Source: an uncultured Bacteroidales bacterium (GTDB lineage Bacteria; Bacteroidota; Bacteroidia; Bacteroidales; Bacteroidaceae). From it: a DNA stretch of 64,000 nt. The stretch spans positions 62,001 to 126,000 of the forward strand of contig CADCLN010000002.1 of the NCBI GenBank assembly GCA_902802265.1, read 5' to 3'. Numbering within the stretch: the first letter of the stretch is position 1; each line of letters opens with the position of its first letter. The notes under the pieces were generated by a model. That model saw nothing but the letters and a program-made list of their open reading frames with translations, was not told the origin of the DNA and did no database searches. Below, piece by piece: positions 42,381 to 51,846 of the stretch. The translations under genes were made by a program, and so were the position numbers.

Positions 42381-43551
42381 ACACCACAACAGGGTGAGGA
42401 GTCAAATTCGACAAACTCTTAGCCGACATCTTTCTGAGTGCACTACCCAAAGCCATTCCCATTCCATGCTCACGGGCAAACTCGTCCGCTTGCCATTCGT
42501 TTCGGCGAGAAACAATATTCTCCAGCATCGACGTAAGAACTTGAATCGGCGTAAATAGCAGCATGAATACCGTCATGTTGATGTGAAACGAAGGCTCGCT
42601 GCATCCCGCTGCCGCTGCAATCTCCTGGCTGTCAATGACAATGCTGAAAAGATAAAACATTGCCAAATTCAGCAGCAAAGCCCAGGCAATGCTTTTCAAG
42701 ATGTGGCGATGTTTGTAATGACCAATCTCGTGCGCCAACACAGCCACAATCTCCTCCGTGCTGAGTTGTTCCATCAGTGTGTCATACAACACAACGCGCT
42801 TTTTTGCACCAAAACCCGTGAAATACGCATTCGCCTTTGAACTCCGTTTTGAACCGTCGATGACGTAGATGTTTTCCAACTTGAAATCCACACGCTTCGC
42901 AAACGATTCAATGGCACTTCGCAGTTCTCCCGCAGCCAACGGTGTCTGCTTGTTGAATAGCGGAACTATCACATCGCTGTAGAAAAACTGCAACACCAGC
43001 ATAATTACAGACAACACACCCCAAGCCACCAGCCAGAAATATTCAGGTATCAGTCCGTAAATCCACACCACCACACTAATCAGTGCAGCATACAGCACCA
43101 GCGACAAAGCGACCCCTTTCAGCATATCGGTGACAAACAGCCGCGGCGTGGTGCGGTTGAAACCAAACTTTTCCTCAATGTGGAAAGTGCTGTAGATGGA
43201 AAAGGGAAGACCCACCACCCAATCGACGATGTAAAACAAACCGAAGAAAACCAGTGCCATCACGATGGGATAGTCACTCACCTGCCGAGCCACTCCGTCA
43301 AACCAGGCAAATCCGCCCCAGGCAAACAGCCCCAACAATAGAGCCGTATCTACACAAGTGGAAAACAGCCCCAGTCGTGAATTCTCCCTGGAATACGCCT
43401 GCTGCTTTCTGTACGCATCGCGGTCATACACCTGTTCCAATCGCTTCGGAATGGGACGGTGACTTGCCCTTCGGTTCAGAGCATTCAGCACCACACTGTA
43501 CAGAAACTCTGCTACAACAATAGCTATGATAACCCAGTATAATACCATCAA
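42328..43551 (-). CDS. M48 family zinc metallopeptidase (Ste24/CAAX prenyl protease-like)
   Basis: This 407-residue protein has five or more membrane segments and the zinc motif HEIGH at residues 274-278 (VLAHEIGHYKHRHIL), with the third ligand region NEWQADEFAREHG near residue 355. The N-terminal layout, with VVGLPFSIYSTFHIEEKFGFN before the zinc motif, matches Ste24-type M48 peptidases. In bacteria they are thought to act in membrane protein quality control. Its 3' end marks the right border of the accessory island. Confidence 0.9.
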   Translation of the reverse strand: MMVLYWVIIAIVVAEFLYSVVLNALNRRASHRPIPKRLEQVYDRDAYRKQQAYSRENSRLGLFSTCVDTALLLGLFAWGGFAWFDGVARQVSDYPIVMALVFFGLFYIVDWVVGLPFSIYSTFHIEEKFGFNRTTPRLFVTDMLKGVALSLVLYAALISVVVWIYGLIPEYFWLVAWGVLSVIMLVLQFFYSDVIVPLFNKQTPLAAGELRSAIESFAKRVDFKLENIYVIDGSKRSSKANAYFTGFGAKKRVVLYDTLMEQLSTEEIVAVLAHEIGHYKHRHILKSIAWALLLNLAMFYLFSIVIDSQEIAAAAGCSEPSFHINMTVFMLLFTPIQVLTSMLENIVSRRNEWQADEFAREHGMGMALGSALRKMSAKSLSNLTPHPVVVFTQYSHPTLLQRVEHVE

Positions 43552-43592
43552 TTCATGTACAAATTACTATGTACCACATACAAATTTGCCTG

Positions 43593-43600
43593 CAAAGATA
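43593..43600 (-). promoter_or_regulatory. -7 element for the M48 peptidase gene
   Basis: TATCTTTG on the minus strand, about 41 bases before the start. No -33 TTTG was identified. Confidence 0.5.
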
Positions 43601-43609
43601 AGAAATATT

Positions 43610-43690
43610 TACCATTTGCCATTTACCATTTACTATTTTTTCGTAACTTTGCACCCCAAATCGTAAACAGTACATGGTAAATAGTAAATA
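43610..43690. repeat. ATTTACCATTT-type repeats in both orientations
   Basis: Copies of ATTTACCATTTACTATTT (43610-43638) and the reverse complement GGTAAATAGTAAAT (43675-43688) flank the purU promoter and can pair. Related tracts are at 11964 and 16552. Confidence 0.65.
43644..43651 (+). promoter_or_regulatory. -7 element for purU
   Basis: TAACTTTG fits TAnnTTTG and lies 44 bases before the purU start. The -33 region falls in an ATTTACCATTT repeat. Confidence 0.5.
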
Positions 43691-43695
43691 AACCG

Positions 43696-44559
43696 ATGAA
43701 CTCAACAGCAATACTTCTGCTTCACTGCCCCGACCGACTGGGCATCATCACAGAAATCACAAAATTCATCACCGACAATAACGGAAACATCGTCTATCTC
43801 GACCAATACGTCGATGAAGTCGATCACATGTTCTTCATGCGTGTGGAGTGGGACCTGAAAGAATTCCTCATTCCCTCCGAAAAACTCGAAGAATACATCG
43901 ACACCCTTTACAGCAAACGCTACGACATGAAGTTTCGCCTCTACTTTGGCAACGTCAAGCCACGTATGGCCATCTTTGTCAGCAAAATGTCCCACTGCCT
44001 CTACGACCTGCTGGCACGCTACAAGGCTGGCGAACTTAACGTGGAAATCCCCTGCATCGTCAGCAACCACGAAGACCTCCGCTACGTGGCCGACCAGTTC
44101 GACATTCCCTACTACGTGTGGAGCATCAAGAAAGACTGGTCTAACAAACAGGAAGTGGAACAGGCTGAAATGCAAACCCTTCGTGACCTCAAGGTGAATT
44201 TTATCGTCCTGGCACGCTATATGCAAATCATCAGCGATGAAATGATAGCAGCCTATCCCAGCCGCATCATCAACATCCACCACTCCTTCCTTCCCGCCTT
44301 TATCGGAGCAAAACCCTATCATCAGGCATACGAGCGCGGCGTGAAAATCATCGGAGCTACCAGCCACTACGTCACTGCCGAACTCGACGCGGGACCCATC
44401 ATCGAGCAAGACGTCGTGCGCATCACTCACAAAGACACTCCCGACAGCCTCGTCCTCAAAGGCAAAGACCTGGAGAAGATAGTTCTCAGCCGAGCTGTAA
44501 AGAAACATGTGGAACGCAAAGTCCTGACATACAAGAATAAGACAATAATATTTAGTTAA
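43696..44559 (+). CDS. purU: Formyltetrahydrofolate deformylase
   Basis: This 287-residue protein has an N-terminal ACT domain (LLLHCPDRLGIITEITKFI) and a C-terminal formyl-hydrolase domain with NIHHSFLPAFIGAKPYHQAY near residue 195 and GATSHYVTAELDAGPIIEQD near 217, which carry the catalytic Asn, His and Asp. PurU releases formate from 10-formyltetrahydrofolate. Its stop codon is directly followed by the typA start, so the two genes are coupled. Confidence 0.94.
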   Translation: MNSTAILLLHCPDRLGIITEITKFITDNNGNIVYLDQYVDEVDHMFFMRVEWDLKEFLIPSEKLEEYIDTLYSKRYDMKFRLYFGNVKPRMAIFVSKMSHCLYDLLARYKAGELNVEIPCIVSNHEDLRYVADQFDIPYYVWSIKKDWSNKQEVEQAEMQTLRDLKVNFIVLARYMQIISDEMIAAYPSRIINIHHSFLPAFIGAKPYHQAYERGVKIIGATSHYVTAELDAGPIIEQDVVRITHKDTPDSLVLKGKDLEKIVLSRAVKKHVERKVLTYKNKTIIFS

Positions 44560-46368
44560 ATGCAAGACATCCGAAACATCGCAATCATTGCACACGTTGA
44601 CCATGGGAAGACCACGCTGGTTGACAAGATGCTGCTTGCCGGCAACCTCTTTCGCAGTGGCCAGCAGACAGGAGACCTGATACTCGACAACAACGAACTG
44701 GAACGTGAGCGCGGCATCACCATCCTCTCCAAAAACGTATCCATCAATTACAAAGGTACCAAGATAAACGTCATTGACACCCCAGGACACAGCGACTTCG
44801 GCGGCGAAGTGGAGCGTGTGCTCAACATGGCCGACGGCTGCATCCTTCTGGTCGATGCCTTCGAAGGCCCCATGCCGCAGACACGATTCGTGCTGCAGAA
44901 GGCACTCGAAATCGGACTGAAGCCCGTAGTGGTCGTCAACAAAGTTGATAAACCCAATTGCCGCCCCGAAGAAGTCTATGAAATGGTGTTCGACCTCATG
45001 TTCTCCCTCGGAGCCACCGAAGACCAGCTCGACTTCCCCGTAGTCTATGGATCAGCCAAGCAAGGCTGGATGGCACCAGACTGGAAGACACCCACTGCCG
45101 ACATCACTTATCTGCTCGATGTCATCCTCAACACCATTCCTGCCCCAGAACAACTCGAAGGCTCACCCCAGATGCTCATTACCTCCCTCGACTACTCCAC
45201 CTATACAGGCCGCATTGCCGTGGGCAGAGTGCATCGTGGAACCCTGCGTGCTGGTCAGAACATCACCATAGCCCACCGCGACGGATCAACCGAGAAAACC
45301 AAAATCAAGGAAATTCACACCTTCGAGGGCATGGGACATAAAAGCACCGATGCTGTCTCCTCGGGCGACATCTGCGCCATCATCGGCCTGTCGAACTTCG
45401 AGATTGGCGATACCATCTGCGACTACGAAACTCCCGAAGCCCTGCCCACCATCAGCATCGACGAACCCACCATGTCGATGCTCTTTACCATCAACAATTC
45501 ACCTTTCTTCGGCAAGGAAGGGAAATTCTGTACCAGTCGCCACATCGGAGACCGCTTGGCTAAGGAATTGGAACGGAACCTGGCCCTGCGTGTTGAAGCA
45601 AAAGAAGGCACCACCGACCAGTGGATTGTCTCAGGCCGTGGTGTGCTCCACCTCTCTGTGCTCATTGAAACCATGCGTCGCGAAGGCTACGAACTGCAAG
45701 TGGGACAGCCACAGGTCATCTTCCGCGAAATAGGTGGACAACGCTGCGAACCCGTCGAGGAACTCACCATCAACGTGCCCGAGGAGTTCAGTAGCAAGAT
45801 GATAGACATGGTGACTCGCCGCAAGGGAGACCTCCTCAGCATGGATACACAGGGCGAGCGCACCAACCTGGAATTTGAAATACCCTCACGCGGTATCATC
45901 GGACTGCGTACCAACGTGCTCACGGCCAGTCAGGGCGAAGCCATCATGGCACACCGCTTCAAGAACTACCAGCCCTTCAAGGGAGAAATGACCCGCCGCA
46001 CCAACGGTTCCATGATCGCCCTCGAAGCTGGGACAGCCTTTGCCTACGCCATTGACCACCTGCAAGACCGAGGCAAATTCTTCATCTCCCCCCAGGACCA
46101 AGTTTATGCAGGCCAAGTCGTCGGTGAACACGTCCATGAAAACGACCTCGTCATCAACGTCACCAAAGCCAAGCAACTCACCAACGTCCGTGCTTCAGGC
46201 ACCGATGAGAAAGCCCACATCATCCCCCCCGTGCAGCTTTCCCTCGAAGAAGCCCTGGAGTACATCAAGGCTGACGAATACGTAGAAGTCACCCCCAAAT
46301 CCATGCGCATCCGCAAGATTATCCTTGACCATCTGGAGCGCAAACGTGCCAACAAGACGGAAGAGTAA
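44560..46368 (+). CDS. typA: Translational GTPase TypA/BipA
   Basis: This 602-residue GTPase has G1 [12 protein letters not shown] (residues 9-20), G2 [13 protein letters not shown]3 [12 protein letters not shown] and G4 [12 protein letters not shown], then the beta-barrel, two ferredoxin-like domains and the TypA-specific C-terminal domain ([20 protein letters not shown]). TypA binds the ribosome and supports subunit assembly and growth at low temperature. The length is normal. Confidence 0.96.
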   Translation: MQDIRNIAIIAHVDHGKTTLVDKMLLAGNLFRSGQQTGDLILDNNELERERGITILSKNVSINYKGTKINVIDTPGHSDFGGEVERVLNMADGCILLVDAFEGPMPQTRFVLQKALEIGLKPVVVVNKVDKPNCRPEEVYEMVFDLMFSLGATEDQLDFPVVYGSAKQGWMAPDWKTPTADITYLLDVILNTIPAPEQLEGSPQMLITSLDYSTYTGRIAVGRVHRGTLRAGQNITIAHRDGSTEKTKIKEIHTFEGMGHKSTDAVSSGDICAIIGLSNFEIGDTICDYETPEALPTISIDEPTMSMLFTINNSPFFGKEGKFCTSRHIGDRLAKELERNLALRVEAKEGTTDQWIVSGRGVLHLSVLIETMRREGYELQVGQPQVIFREIGGQRCEPVEELTINVPEEFSSKMIDMVTRRKGDLLSMDTQGERTNLEFEIPSRGIIGLRTNVLTASQGEAIMAHRFKNYQPFKGEMTRRTNGSMIALEAGTAFAYAIDHLQDRGKFFISPQDQVYAGQVVGEHVHENDLVINVTKAKQLTNVRASGTDEKAHIIPPVQLSLEEALEYIKADEYVEVTPKSMRIRKIILDHLERKRANKTEE

Positions 46369-46372
46369 TGCC

Positions 46373-46415
46373 AATCCGGACAATCCGGACAATCCGGAAT
46401 ATCCGGAATCTCCGT
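46373..46415. repeat. 9-bp tandem repeat after typA
   Basis: Units CAATCCGGA, CAATCCGGA, CAATCCGGA, ATATCCGGA and ATCTCCG start 4 bases after the typA stop. TCCGGA is itself palindromic. Nothing else is seen in the 46416-46530 gap except a TTACTTTG near 46489 that could be a weak -7 element for the symporter gene. Confidence 0.75.
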
Positions 46416-46530
46416 ATCAACCTACGTGTTTGTTGCGTATTGTAAACAAAATGTAACAAGAGGAAAAGCCAGAGCGGCGTAAAAGCTGTTACTTTGCCCT
46501 AAATTTTAAATTAATAAATAACAAAAAAGA

Positions 46531-47937
46531 ATGGCAACAGAAAATTTGAATCAAGGAGCCAATGGCTTCTACAAACTCAGCTGGCTTCAGCGCATTGGTT
46601 ACGGTTCGGGCGATTTGGCTCAGAACCTGATATTCCAGACGGTGGCATGTTTCTTAATGCTCTACCTGACTACTGTATTGAAAATAAATCCTGCATTTGT
46701 CAGTGGATTGATTCTTGCAGTTCGACTTCTTGATTGTTTTTGGAGTCCTGTTGTGGGGCGTTTTATTGACAACCGCAATCCCAAGCTTGGTAAATATCGT
46801 GCTTACCTTCTTTACGGTGGTATCCCTCTTACAACAGCCGCTTGCCTCTTGATGCTTCCTCAGGCTGCTTCGTGGGGTATGCCCATGAAGATTATTTATG
46901 CCACAGTCAGCTATACCGTGCTGAGTATGATTTATTCTGTGGTGAATATACCTTATGGCTCTATCATGGCGAGTATGACTCGTGATAACGACGAGGTATT
47001 GAAACTGACATCGACACGAATGGTATGCGCAAACATTGGTCAGATTGTTGTTCAGGCCGGTTTCCCTATTGGATTGGCCATTGTTGCTCATGAAATGATT
47101 GACTGGAATCAGGCAACATTCATGGCGATTGGTACGATTCCCGCCTTCGTTATCTTGCCATCTCTGCCATTGTTAAAGTCATGGTTCGGTAAGAAAGGGC
47201 TTTATTATCTGCTTCTCACCATTGGTTTCATTGGCTTTGCCATCTTGTTCACGATTGGCAAGTTCTTTGATGTGGAAAGCTGTAATACTATTGTTCAGAT
47301 TGCCAAAGTGATGACTGGCGTCGGGCTTCTTGTGGGGTCTTTGATGTGGGCACTTGTTCCAGAGGTTATCACAGAAGCTGAATATCGCACAGGAAACAGA
47401 CCTGCTGCTACGGTGAATGCACTGGCAGGTGTTGCATTCAAGGCTGGTTTCTCCATCGCAGGTTGGATTACGCCCTTGGTAATGGGTATGATTGGCTTTG
47501 ACTTGACAAGCGAAGACTCTGCTTTGTCAACAAATCCTACCGCTTGGTTCACCGTGACTTGTGTGTTTGCTCTTGTCGGTTTCGTTCTGTTGCTTCTTTG
47601 TTTCATGGGTTGTAAGGAAAGAATCGCCACCACACCAGAGAAACCTGTTACATACAGTGAAATGTTTGCAGAGTTCAAGGCTAACAAATGCCTCCAGTTG
47701 GTGCTCTGCATTTTCGTTGTGGTGTTCTTGGCATCATTCATCAGCGCACCTGTAAATGCTTATTATACCAAATTGGCGAACTATTCTGACATTGCACAAA
47801 ATGCCATTCTGTGGTTCACTTGTATCATTCCAGCTGTTCTCCTTATCCTTGTAGGATTCCTGATTTACAAATATCCTCTTACCGACGAGAAACTTGACGA
47901 AATCAACCGTGAAATTGAAGCACGTGTAAAGAAATAA
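46531..47937 (+). CDS. GPH-family sugar:cation symporter (MFS)
   Basis: This 468-residue membrane protein has about 12 hydrophobic segments. The N-terminus LSWLQRIGYGSGDLAQNLIF, followed by VGRFIDNRNPKLGKYRAYLL near residue 75 and VNIPYGSIMASMTRDNDEV near 140, is typical of glycoside-pentoside-hexuronide:cation symporters. Such transporters bring oligosaccharides across the inner membrane. The following GH43 gene, 38 bp downstream, suggests xylo- or arabino-oligosaccharides as the substrate. Confidence 0.9.
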   Translation: MATENLNQGANGFYKLSWLQRIGYGSGDLAQNLIFQTVACFLMLYLTTVLKINPAFVSGLILAVRLLDCFWSPVVGRFIDNRNPKLGKYRAYLLYGGIPLTTAACLLMLPQAASWGMPMKIIYATVSYTVLSMIYSVVNIPYGSIMASMTRDNDEVLKLTSTRMVCANIGQIVVQAGFPIGLAIVAHEMIDWNQATFMAIGTIPAFVILPSLPLLKSWFGKKGLYYLLLTIGFIGFAILFTIGKFFDVESCNTIVQIAKVMTGVGLLVGSLMWALVPEVITEAEYRTGNRPAATVNALAGVAFKAGFSIAGWITPLVMGMIGFDLTSEDSALSTNPTAWFTVTCVFALVGFVLLLLCFMGCKERIATTPEKPVTYSEMFAEFKANKCLQLVLCIFVVVFLASFISAPVNAYYTKLANYSDIAQNAILWFTCIIPAVLLILVGFLIYKYPLTDEKLDEINREIEARVKK

Positions 47938-47975
47938 CTCATCAATTTACTAACCCCATAAAACACATAGAAACT

Positions 47976-49019
47976 ATGGAAGGAAAGAAATATCTTTATC
48001 CTGCCGACTACATGGCTGACCCCGCAGCCCATGTGTTCAACGGCAAATTGTTCATCTATCCCTCCCATGATTGGGATGCCGGAGAATGTGAAGACGACGA
48101 TGGCGGACATTTCCAGATGAAAGACTATCATGCCCTGTCGTTTGACGATTTGGAACAAGGTGTAGCTACCGACCACGGAGTCATCTTCGGTGTCGAACAA
48201 GTGCCCTGGGCCGAGAAGCAGCTGTGGGACAGCGATGTAGTGGAGAACGACGGCAAATATTACTACGTATTCTCTGCCAAAGGCTACGACGGTGTGTTCC
48301 GCCTCGGTGTGGCTGTGGCTGACAAACCAGAGGGACCATTTATCCCCAGAGAATTCCCCATTCGTGGTTCATTCTCCATCGATCCCTGCGTGTTCAAGGA
48401 CGACGATGGCAGCATCTACACCTACTTCGGCGGACTCTGGGGTGGGCAGTTGCAATGGTGGCAGCCGCTTTTCCATGGCTTTGAGACGATTCCAGGGAAA
48501 TATGGCGACCAGAACGGACTGATAGACTTAGGTCCTGCCCCCGACCGTAAGACACAGCTTTTTGCCCGTCCCGATGCTCCTGCTCTGCCCAGCTGGGTAG
48601 TGAAGATGGGCAGCGACATGGAGTTTACCGAAGCACCCCGCTGTGTGCTCATTCTCGACAAGGAAGGCAAACCTCTGAAGGCAAGCGACCCACACCGATT
48701 CTTTGAAGCATCGTGGATGCACAAATACAACGGCAAATATTACTTCTCCTACAGCACTGGCGATTCCCACCTGCTTTGCTATGCCACCAGCGACAACCCC
48801 TACGGACCCTTCACCTATCAGGGAGTCATCATGACACCTGTTGTGGGATGGACCACACACCACGCCATTGTCGAGTTCAAGGGCAAGTGGTATTTGCTGC
48901 ATCACGACTGTGTGCCTTCCGACGGAAAGACATGGCTGCGCTCGCTGAAAGCCTGTGAACTGCACTACAACCCCGACGGCACAATTCAGACCATTGAAGG
49001 GCTGGACAATAAAGAATGA
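47976..49019 (+). CDS. Glycoside hydrolase family 43 protein
   Basis: This 347-residue five-bladed propeller protein has no signal peptide, so it is probably cytoplasmic. The GH43 acidic residues appear as Asp in DYMADPAAHVF (residue 12), Asp in SIDPCVFKDDDG (near 133) and Glu in FFEASWMHKYNGKYY (near 248). Family enzymes include beta-xylosidases and arabinofuranosidases. Paired with the symporter, it would cleave imported oligosaccharides. The operon ends in a strong terminator. Confidence 0.9.
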   Translation: MEGKKYLYPADYMADPAAHVFNGKLFIYPSHDWDAGECEDDDGGHFQMKDYHALSFDDLEQGVATDHGVIFGVEQVPWAEKQLWDSDVVENDGKYYYVFSAKGYDGVFRLGVAVADKPEGPFIPREFPIRGSFSIDPCVFKDDDGSIYTYFGGLWGGQLQWWQPLFHGFETIPGKYGDQNGLIDLGPAPDRKTQLFARPDAPALPSWVVKMGSDMEFTEAPRCVLILDKEGKPLKASDPHRFFEASWMHKYNGKYYFSYSTGDSHLLCYATSDNPYGPFTYQGVIMTPVVGWTTHHAIVEFKGKWYLLHHDCVPSDGKTWLRSLKACELHYNPDGTIQTIEGLDNKE

Positions 49020-49120
49020 CCACAGATTACACAGATTATTCAGATTACACAGTTTGGAAAACCCAAGGGAAAATACGTGTAATCTGTGTAATCTGTGAAA
49101 AGAAAAATCTGTGGTGAAAC
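49020..49120. repeat. CACAGATTACACAGATT dispersed repeat element, copy 3
   Basis: It starts CCACAGATTACACAGATTAT and ends with reverse-complement copies (GTGTAATCTGTGTAATCTGT and AATCTGTGG). It lies directly after the GH43 stop codon, before the terminator. Confidence 0.75.
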
Positions 49121-49166
49121 CCATTCCATTTTCAATCCCCAACATTCCATTTCAGCATTAAACCAT

Positions 49167-49207
49167 AAAGATGTAACATGGGCAAAGGTTCGTGTTACAT
49201 CTTTTTT
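49167..49207 (+). terminator. Terminator after the GH43 gene
   Basis: AAAGATGTAACA (49167-49178) pairs with TGTTACATCTTT (49193-49204) as a 12-bp stem, continuing into a T-run. It separates the GH43 unit from the fasciclin/SusCD operon. Confidence 0.85.
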
Positions 49208-49238
49208 GTGTCTATGTTATTAATAAATAATAATTTTG
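49205..49238 (+). promoter_or_regulatory. Promoter of the fasciclin/SusCD operon
   Basis: TTTG (49205-49208) and TAATTTTG (49231-49238) are separated by 22 bases, slightly longer than usual. The ATG of the first fasciclin gene follows 43 bases after the -7 element. The -33 element overlaps the T-run of the upstream terminator. Confidence 0.55.
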
Positions 49239-49281
49239 CGGCATATTTTTACAAACAACTAACAACGAACTATTCTTACAG

Positions 49282-51831
49282 ATGAAACAAAAGCCTAAAA
49301 TGATGTTCCGACTGATGGCGGGTGCCGCCGTGGTGTCTGGCTTGATGGTTTCCTGTTCCGACGGTTACCAACTGGCGAAAGAGGATCCTGAATGGCTGGG
49401 GTCGAGCATTTACGACTATCTCAGTTCGGAGGGCAACTTTACCCAGACCATACGTCTGATTGACGAGTTGGGGTATAGCGAAGTGCTTGCCAAGACGGGT
49501 AGCAAGACGCTGTTTGTTGCCAACGACGAAGCGTTTGCCCGCTTCTATCAGAACAACACATGGGGTGTGGGGCGGTATGAAGATCTGACCGATGCCCAAA
49601 AGAAACTGTTGCTTTATGGCAGCATGATCAACAATGCCTGCCAGGTGGCATACCTCTCCAGCTCGGAGGGCCCTGTCGAGGGTGACTGTATGCGTCGTCT
49701 GACGGCTTCCTCCGAGTACGACACCATTCCGCTGCTGTCCCCTACCGAAATGCCTGCTGGACCCTACTGGCAATACTATCGTGACAACAACAAGCCGATT
49801 GCCTGTGCCAACGACTTTACGGCGCCGCCGATGGTGCATTTCATTGAGCAGTTTTTGCAGAACAAGTTAATCACCAACGAGGACTGCAATTTCCTTAACA
49901 ACTATAAGGATGAACGTCAGCCTGGCGATGCTCATGTGAACGGAGTGAAAATGCTGCATCAGAACATCAAATGCTCCAACGGATTTGTACACGAGATGGC
50001 AGAGGTGACAGTTCCTCAGCCCAACATGGCGCAGTACATCACACAGACGGCAGACTTGAGCGGTTTTGCCAAACTGATGAACCGTTTCTGTGCGCCGTAC
50101 TATGCTGGCAAGGCTGCTACCGACGAGTACAACCGTCTGAACCCCTCGGCTCCCGTCGATTCGCTGTTCGAGAAGCGTTACTTCTCCAGGCGCAGTCATG
50201 GCGGCAGACCTTTGGACGTGACTCCTGCCGAAGGTCCTGTGAACGGTATGCTGAAGTTCGACCCAGGATGGAACCAATTCTTTTCGGAAACCACCGCGAG
50301 CACAGCCGTCAACGTAGCTGTACAGGAAAACATGGGAGTGATGCTGGTTCCGACGAATGAAGCACTCGACCGTTACTGGAACGAAGGTGCAGGCAAACCG
50401 CTGAAGTTGCGCTATGGTTCCTGGGAGAATGTGCCCGACCATGTCATTTCCAAGATGCTCAACGTCAACATGCTCAACAGCTTCGTGATGGGTGTTCCCA
50501 GCAAATTCGACCAGGTGCTGAACGATGCCAACGACGAACTGGGCATCAAGCCGAAGGATGTAGATTATGTGCAGATGTGCTGCAACGGTGCGGTGTATGT
50601 CACGAACAAAGTGTTCAACCCCGTGGCATACATCTCAGTGTCCTTCCCTGCATTGATCAACGAGACCATGAACGTCCTGAACTGGGGCATCGAGCAGCTG
50701 GGCTTCGACGTATATCTCAATTCGCAGAACTCCTACTACAGCCTGTTCATTCCTCGCAACGACGCCTTGCTCTACTACGTTGACCCCTGTTCCTATGGCA
50801 AGGTCACCACACAACTCTTCCGTTTCCACTACAAGTCCGATGCCGCCACCGAGCGGGAAAAAGTGCGTGCTGCCATTTGGGAGTACAACACCGAAACGGG
50901 CGAAATCGGCGACTCCATCGGCGAGGCATCCTACGACCAGATTACCGACCGTCTGGAGGACATCCTCGACACCCACATCATTGTGGGGAACGTGGAGGAT
51001 GGCAACACCTACTACACCTCGAAGGGTGGCAGCGTCATCAAGGTAGAAAACGCACAGAGCGGCGCCGACGGCATGACGGTGCAGGGTGGCTACCAGCTGG
51101 AGAACGGCAAGAAACTGCGCATCACGGCAGTACACGACTTCTCCGAAACGGGCAACGGCAAGACCTACATCCTCGACACACTGAGGCAAGCCGACCCCCT
51201 GCTACCCGAACCCATCATGACCGCTCGCAAGTCCGTGTTCGACATTCTGGAGGAACACGACGAATTCAGTGCCTTCCGCCAGTTGCTGCAGAGTTCACCC
51301 TATCTGGAGACAAAACACGTCATCGGTTCCGACGAGCACGGATGCCCCTCCACCAACATTTCCCTCTTCAACACCTTCCGCTACACCGTCTATGTCCCCA
51401 CCAACAAAGCCATTGCCGACCTCCAGGCTGCAGGCCAATTGCCAACCTGGGAAATGGTGGAGAACGAGACCGACGAAGAGAAGAAAGACAGCTTGCAGCA
51501 GGAGATAGAGAACTTCCTGAAATACCACATACAGGACAACGCTTTTTACATTGGCGAGCGTCCCCATTCAGGCGAATATGAAACCTCTGCCTATCGGGTA
51601 GAAGATGGCAACCTGCAGTATTACAAACTGAAAGTAACCCACAGCGCTACCCACCTGCAGGTGACCGATGCAAAGGGCAACACCCGCCAAGTCGTGACGG
51701 CAGGCGGTCTCTACAACCTCATGGCACGTGAATACCAATACGACTCACCCGATGCCACCACAGCCAGAAACATCTACACCTCCTCCCATGCCGTGGTTCA
51801 TCAGATTGACGGTGTGTTACAGTATAAATAA
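49282..51831 (+). CDS. Fasciclin-domain lipoprotein (large)
   Basis: This 849-residue protein has a lipoprotein signal (VVSGLMVSC). It holds about four fasciclin (FAS1) domains, each marked by a H1 motif: KTLFVANDEAFARF near residue 73, MGVMLVPTNEALDRYW near 352, YSLFIPRNDALLYY near 486 and YTVYVPTNKAIADLQ near 702. FAS1 domains mediate adhesion or glycan binding. It is the first gene of a long plus-strand operon with SusC/SusD genes and probably sits on the outer surface. It starts the pattern fasciclin-SusC-SusD that repeats downstream. Confidence 0.85.
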   Translation: MKQKPKMMFRLMAGAAVVSGLMVSCSDGYQLAKEDPEWLGSSIYDYLSSEGNFTQTIRLIDELGYSEVLAKTGSKTLFVANDEAFARFYQNNTWGVGRYEDLTDAQKKLLLYGSMINNACQVAYLSSSEGPVEGDCMRRLTASSEYDTIPLLSPTEMPAGPYWQYYRDNNKPIACANDFTAPPMVHFIEQFLQNKLITNEDCNFLNNYKDERQPGDAHVNGVKMLHQNIKCSNGFVHEMAEVTVPQPNMAQYITQTADLSGFAKLMNRFCAPYYAGKAATDEYNRLNPSAPVDSLFEKRYFSRRSHGGRPLDVTPAEGPVNGMLKFDPGWNQFFSETTASTAVNVAVQENMGVMLVPTNEALDRYWNEGAGKPLKLRYGSWENVPDHVISKMLNVNMLNSFVMGVPSKFDQVLNDANDELGIKPKDVDYVQMCCNGAVYVTNKVFNPVAYISVSFPALINETMNVLNWGIEQLGFDVYLNSQNSYYSLFIPRNDALLYYVDPCSYGKVTTQLFRFHYKSDAATEREKVRAAIWEYNTETGEIGDSIGEASYDQITDRLEDILDTHIIVGNVEDGNTYYTSKGGSVIKVENAQSGADGMTVQGGYQLENGKKLRITAVHDFSETGNGKTYILDTLRQADPLLPEPIMTARKSVFDILEEHDEFSAFRQLLQSSPYLETKHVIGSDEHGCPSTNISLFNTFRYTVYVPTNKAIADLQAAGQLPTWEMVENETDEEKKDSLQQEIENFLKYHIQDNAFYIGERPHSGEYETSAYRVEDGNLQYYKLKVTHSATHLQVTDAKGNTRQVVTAGGLYNLMAREYQYDSPDATTARNIYTSSHAVVHQIDGVLQYK

Positions 51832-51846
51832 AACAATGTGATGGTT

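Noticed and set aside
43702-44790. 362-codon open frame on the minus strand
   Set aside because: It is antisense to purU and the start of typA, both firmly identified; no family motifs in the antisense frame.
49167-49207. Distant CRISPR repeat copy (contains TGTTACATC)
   Set aside because: The similarity is limited to the 9-base word; the sequence is a symmetric stem with T-run, a terminator.
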